Assembly (NCBI GenBank): GCA_002469915.1
Contig: DKOG01000191.1
Span: 1-6,142, forward strand
Reading direction: 5' to 3'
DNA length: 6,142 nt
From: Bacteroidetes bacterium UBA7368
GTDB lineage: Bacteria; Bacteroidota; Rhodothermia; Rhodothermales; UBA10348
Below the pieces are notes generated by a model. The model saw only the letters and a list, made by a program, of their open reading frames with translations. It was not told where the DNA came from and searched no databases. Below are positions 5,475 to 6,142 of the stretch, piece after piece. Within the stretch, counting starts at the first letter, position 1. The number at the start of each line of letters is the position of its first letter. Both the position numbers and the translations under genes were made by a program.

Positions 5475-6142
5475 TCAGTCCTCTTTTTTCCTTTCAGGCC
5501 ACCCAACCCTTAAATCATTCCAGTTCAGAAGCACATTCCACACTAGCGCATGGTTACCATGCGTGTTCCAGCGGCGGACGGGGCGTGTTGCGAACAATAT
5601 AACATGTCCATCGCCAACAGGCACATCCAAGACGGCAGGTGCGCCCTGAAGCTCACCGGGATTTTGGAGCATGCCACTCATGTTCAAATTGCTTTTGGCG
5701 AACGAGAGCACCGTCCGTGGGACTTCTGTTTCCCACGCGAGGTCTTTCTGCCAATCAGGCGTGCGATAACCACCGACGTTTGAGTTCACGCTGAACACGG
5801 GGGATTGGCTGAAGTAGGCAGGAATGTCACCATCATGCGGGTATCCGTATGCGATTGGGCTGAGCGAGTCCGCGACCTGGGTGCGGACGAGCGAACCGCG
5901 GGCCTGGAGCGAGCGTGTCTGGCGGATGCTGACACGGCGCGTAAGGCCCGCATCAATAGGAATGGCGGACGAAGGGCCGGACGTCAGGAAGACGCCGCCG
6001 CCCTCGACAAAGGCTTGCAAGCGCGTAACGCCTGCGTAGCCCATACCGCGCCGGGTATCATCGGTCTGATCGATGTGCCCGATATGCGGATACTCTTCAG
6101 ACGGCTCCCAAGGCGTAGGCTCACCGACCATTGAGTTGCCGT
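5475..6142 (-). CDS. C-terminal part of a large M14-type zinc carboxypeptidase-like protein (truncated by window edge)
   Basis: The minus-strand frame is open to the right edge: codons upstream of the ATG at 6131-6129 read G-N-S with no stop, so that Met is probably internal and the N-terminal part lies outside the window. About 221 residues are visible. They resemble the C-terminal region of long secreted peptidase M14 proteins of Gemmatimonadota, Rhodothermota and Acidobacteriota. Landmarks are DDTRRGMGYAGV, LQAFVEGGGVFLTSG (a glutamine-amidotransferase-like fold segment), SLQARGSLVRTQVAD, SPIAYGYPHDGDIPAYFSQS and, near the end, DVPVGDGHVILFATRP with HGNHALVWNVLLNW. The zinc-binding catalytic domain would lie further upstream and cannot be checked, so the protease assignment rests on memory of family C-termini. 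Base composition is clearly richer in G+C (40 of 60 at 5941-6000) than in ugd (23 of 60 at 3541-3600). It converges on wbpA, stop to stop, and has no evident link with sugar metabolism. Confidence 0.75.
   Translation of the reverse strand, partial: GNSMVGEPTPWEPSEEYPHIGHIDQTDDTRRGMGYAGVTRLQAFVEGGGVFLTSGPSSAIPIDAGLTRRVSIRQTRSLQARGSLVRTQVADSLSPIAYGYPHDGDIPAYFSQSPVFSVNSNVGGYRTPDWQKDLAWETEVPRTVLSFAKSNLNMSGMLQNPGELQGAPAVLDVPVGDGHVILFATRPVRRWNTHGNHALVWNVLLNWNDLRVGWPERKKED

Noticed and set aside
1..6142. CRISPR arrays, tRNA or rRNA genes, insertion sequences, att sites
   Set aside because: I looked for regularly spaced repeats, cloverleaf-like segments, transposase motifs and terminal inverted repeats and saw none, although rearrangement is evident.

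Overview
The window looks like one end of a surface-polysaccharide (capsule, exopolysaccharide or O-antigen) locus of a Gram-negative-type bacterium. Its right edge borders an unrelated, visibly GC-richer gene on the opposite strand. Gene content (a GumC/Wzz-type chain-length protein, a stand-alone SLBB export protein, nucleotide-sugar dehydrogenases, and the C-terminal end of a large M14-type zinc carboxypeptidase) and the near absence of strong Shine-Dalgarno sequences would fit the Rhodothermota/Bacteroidota or Gemmatimonadota, probably marine. That taxonomic guess is inference and weak.

Layout, left to right. 1-360 holds no recognisable full gene, only a 42-codon ORF that ends flush against the next start. 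361-1263 (+) is an intact Gfo/Idh/MocA dehydrogenase of the WlbA/WbpB type. 1281-1572 (+) is a dead fragment: the C-terminal half of an adenylylsulfate (APS) kinase, CysC, broken by two single-base losses. 1656-2153 (+) is a small exported SLBB-domain protein with a signal peptide and a C-terminal membrane helix. 2201-2797 (+) is a second dead gene, the degraded and truncated N-terminal part of a GumC/Wzz chain-length determinant, whose pieces lie in alternating frames. 2868-4205 (+) is UDP-glucose 6-dehydrogenase (ugd). Nine bases later, 4215-5474 (+) is a WbpA-type UDP-N-acetylglucosamine 6-dehydrogenase. Its stop codon directly abuts the stop codon of the convergent M14-type peptidase gene (5475-6142, -), which runs off the right edge.

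How the parts relate. WbpA and WlbA/WbpB catalyse the first two steps from UDP-GlcNAc towards UDP-diacetamido-uronic acids of the ManNAc3NAcA type. Ugd supplies UDP-glucuronate. These enzymes would feed acidic sugars into a surface glycan. The SLBB protein and the lost GumC protein would have belonged to the chain-length and export machinery, and the lost CysC to sulfate activation (PAPS) for glycan sulfation. The precursor enzymes are intact while one copolymerase and one sulfation gene are in ruins, so the segment reads as a mosaic locus that has been rearranged and is eroding. I did not find a new system; the main unlisted content is the two pseudogenes, which ordinary ORF calling would miss or misreport as short hypothetical proteins.
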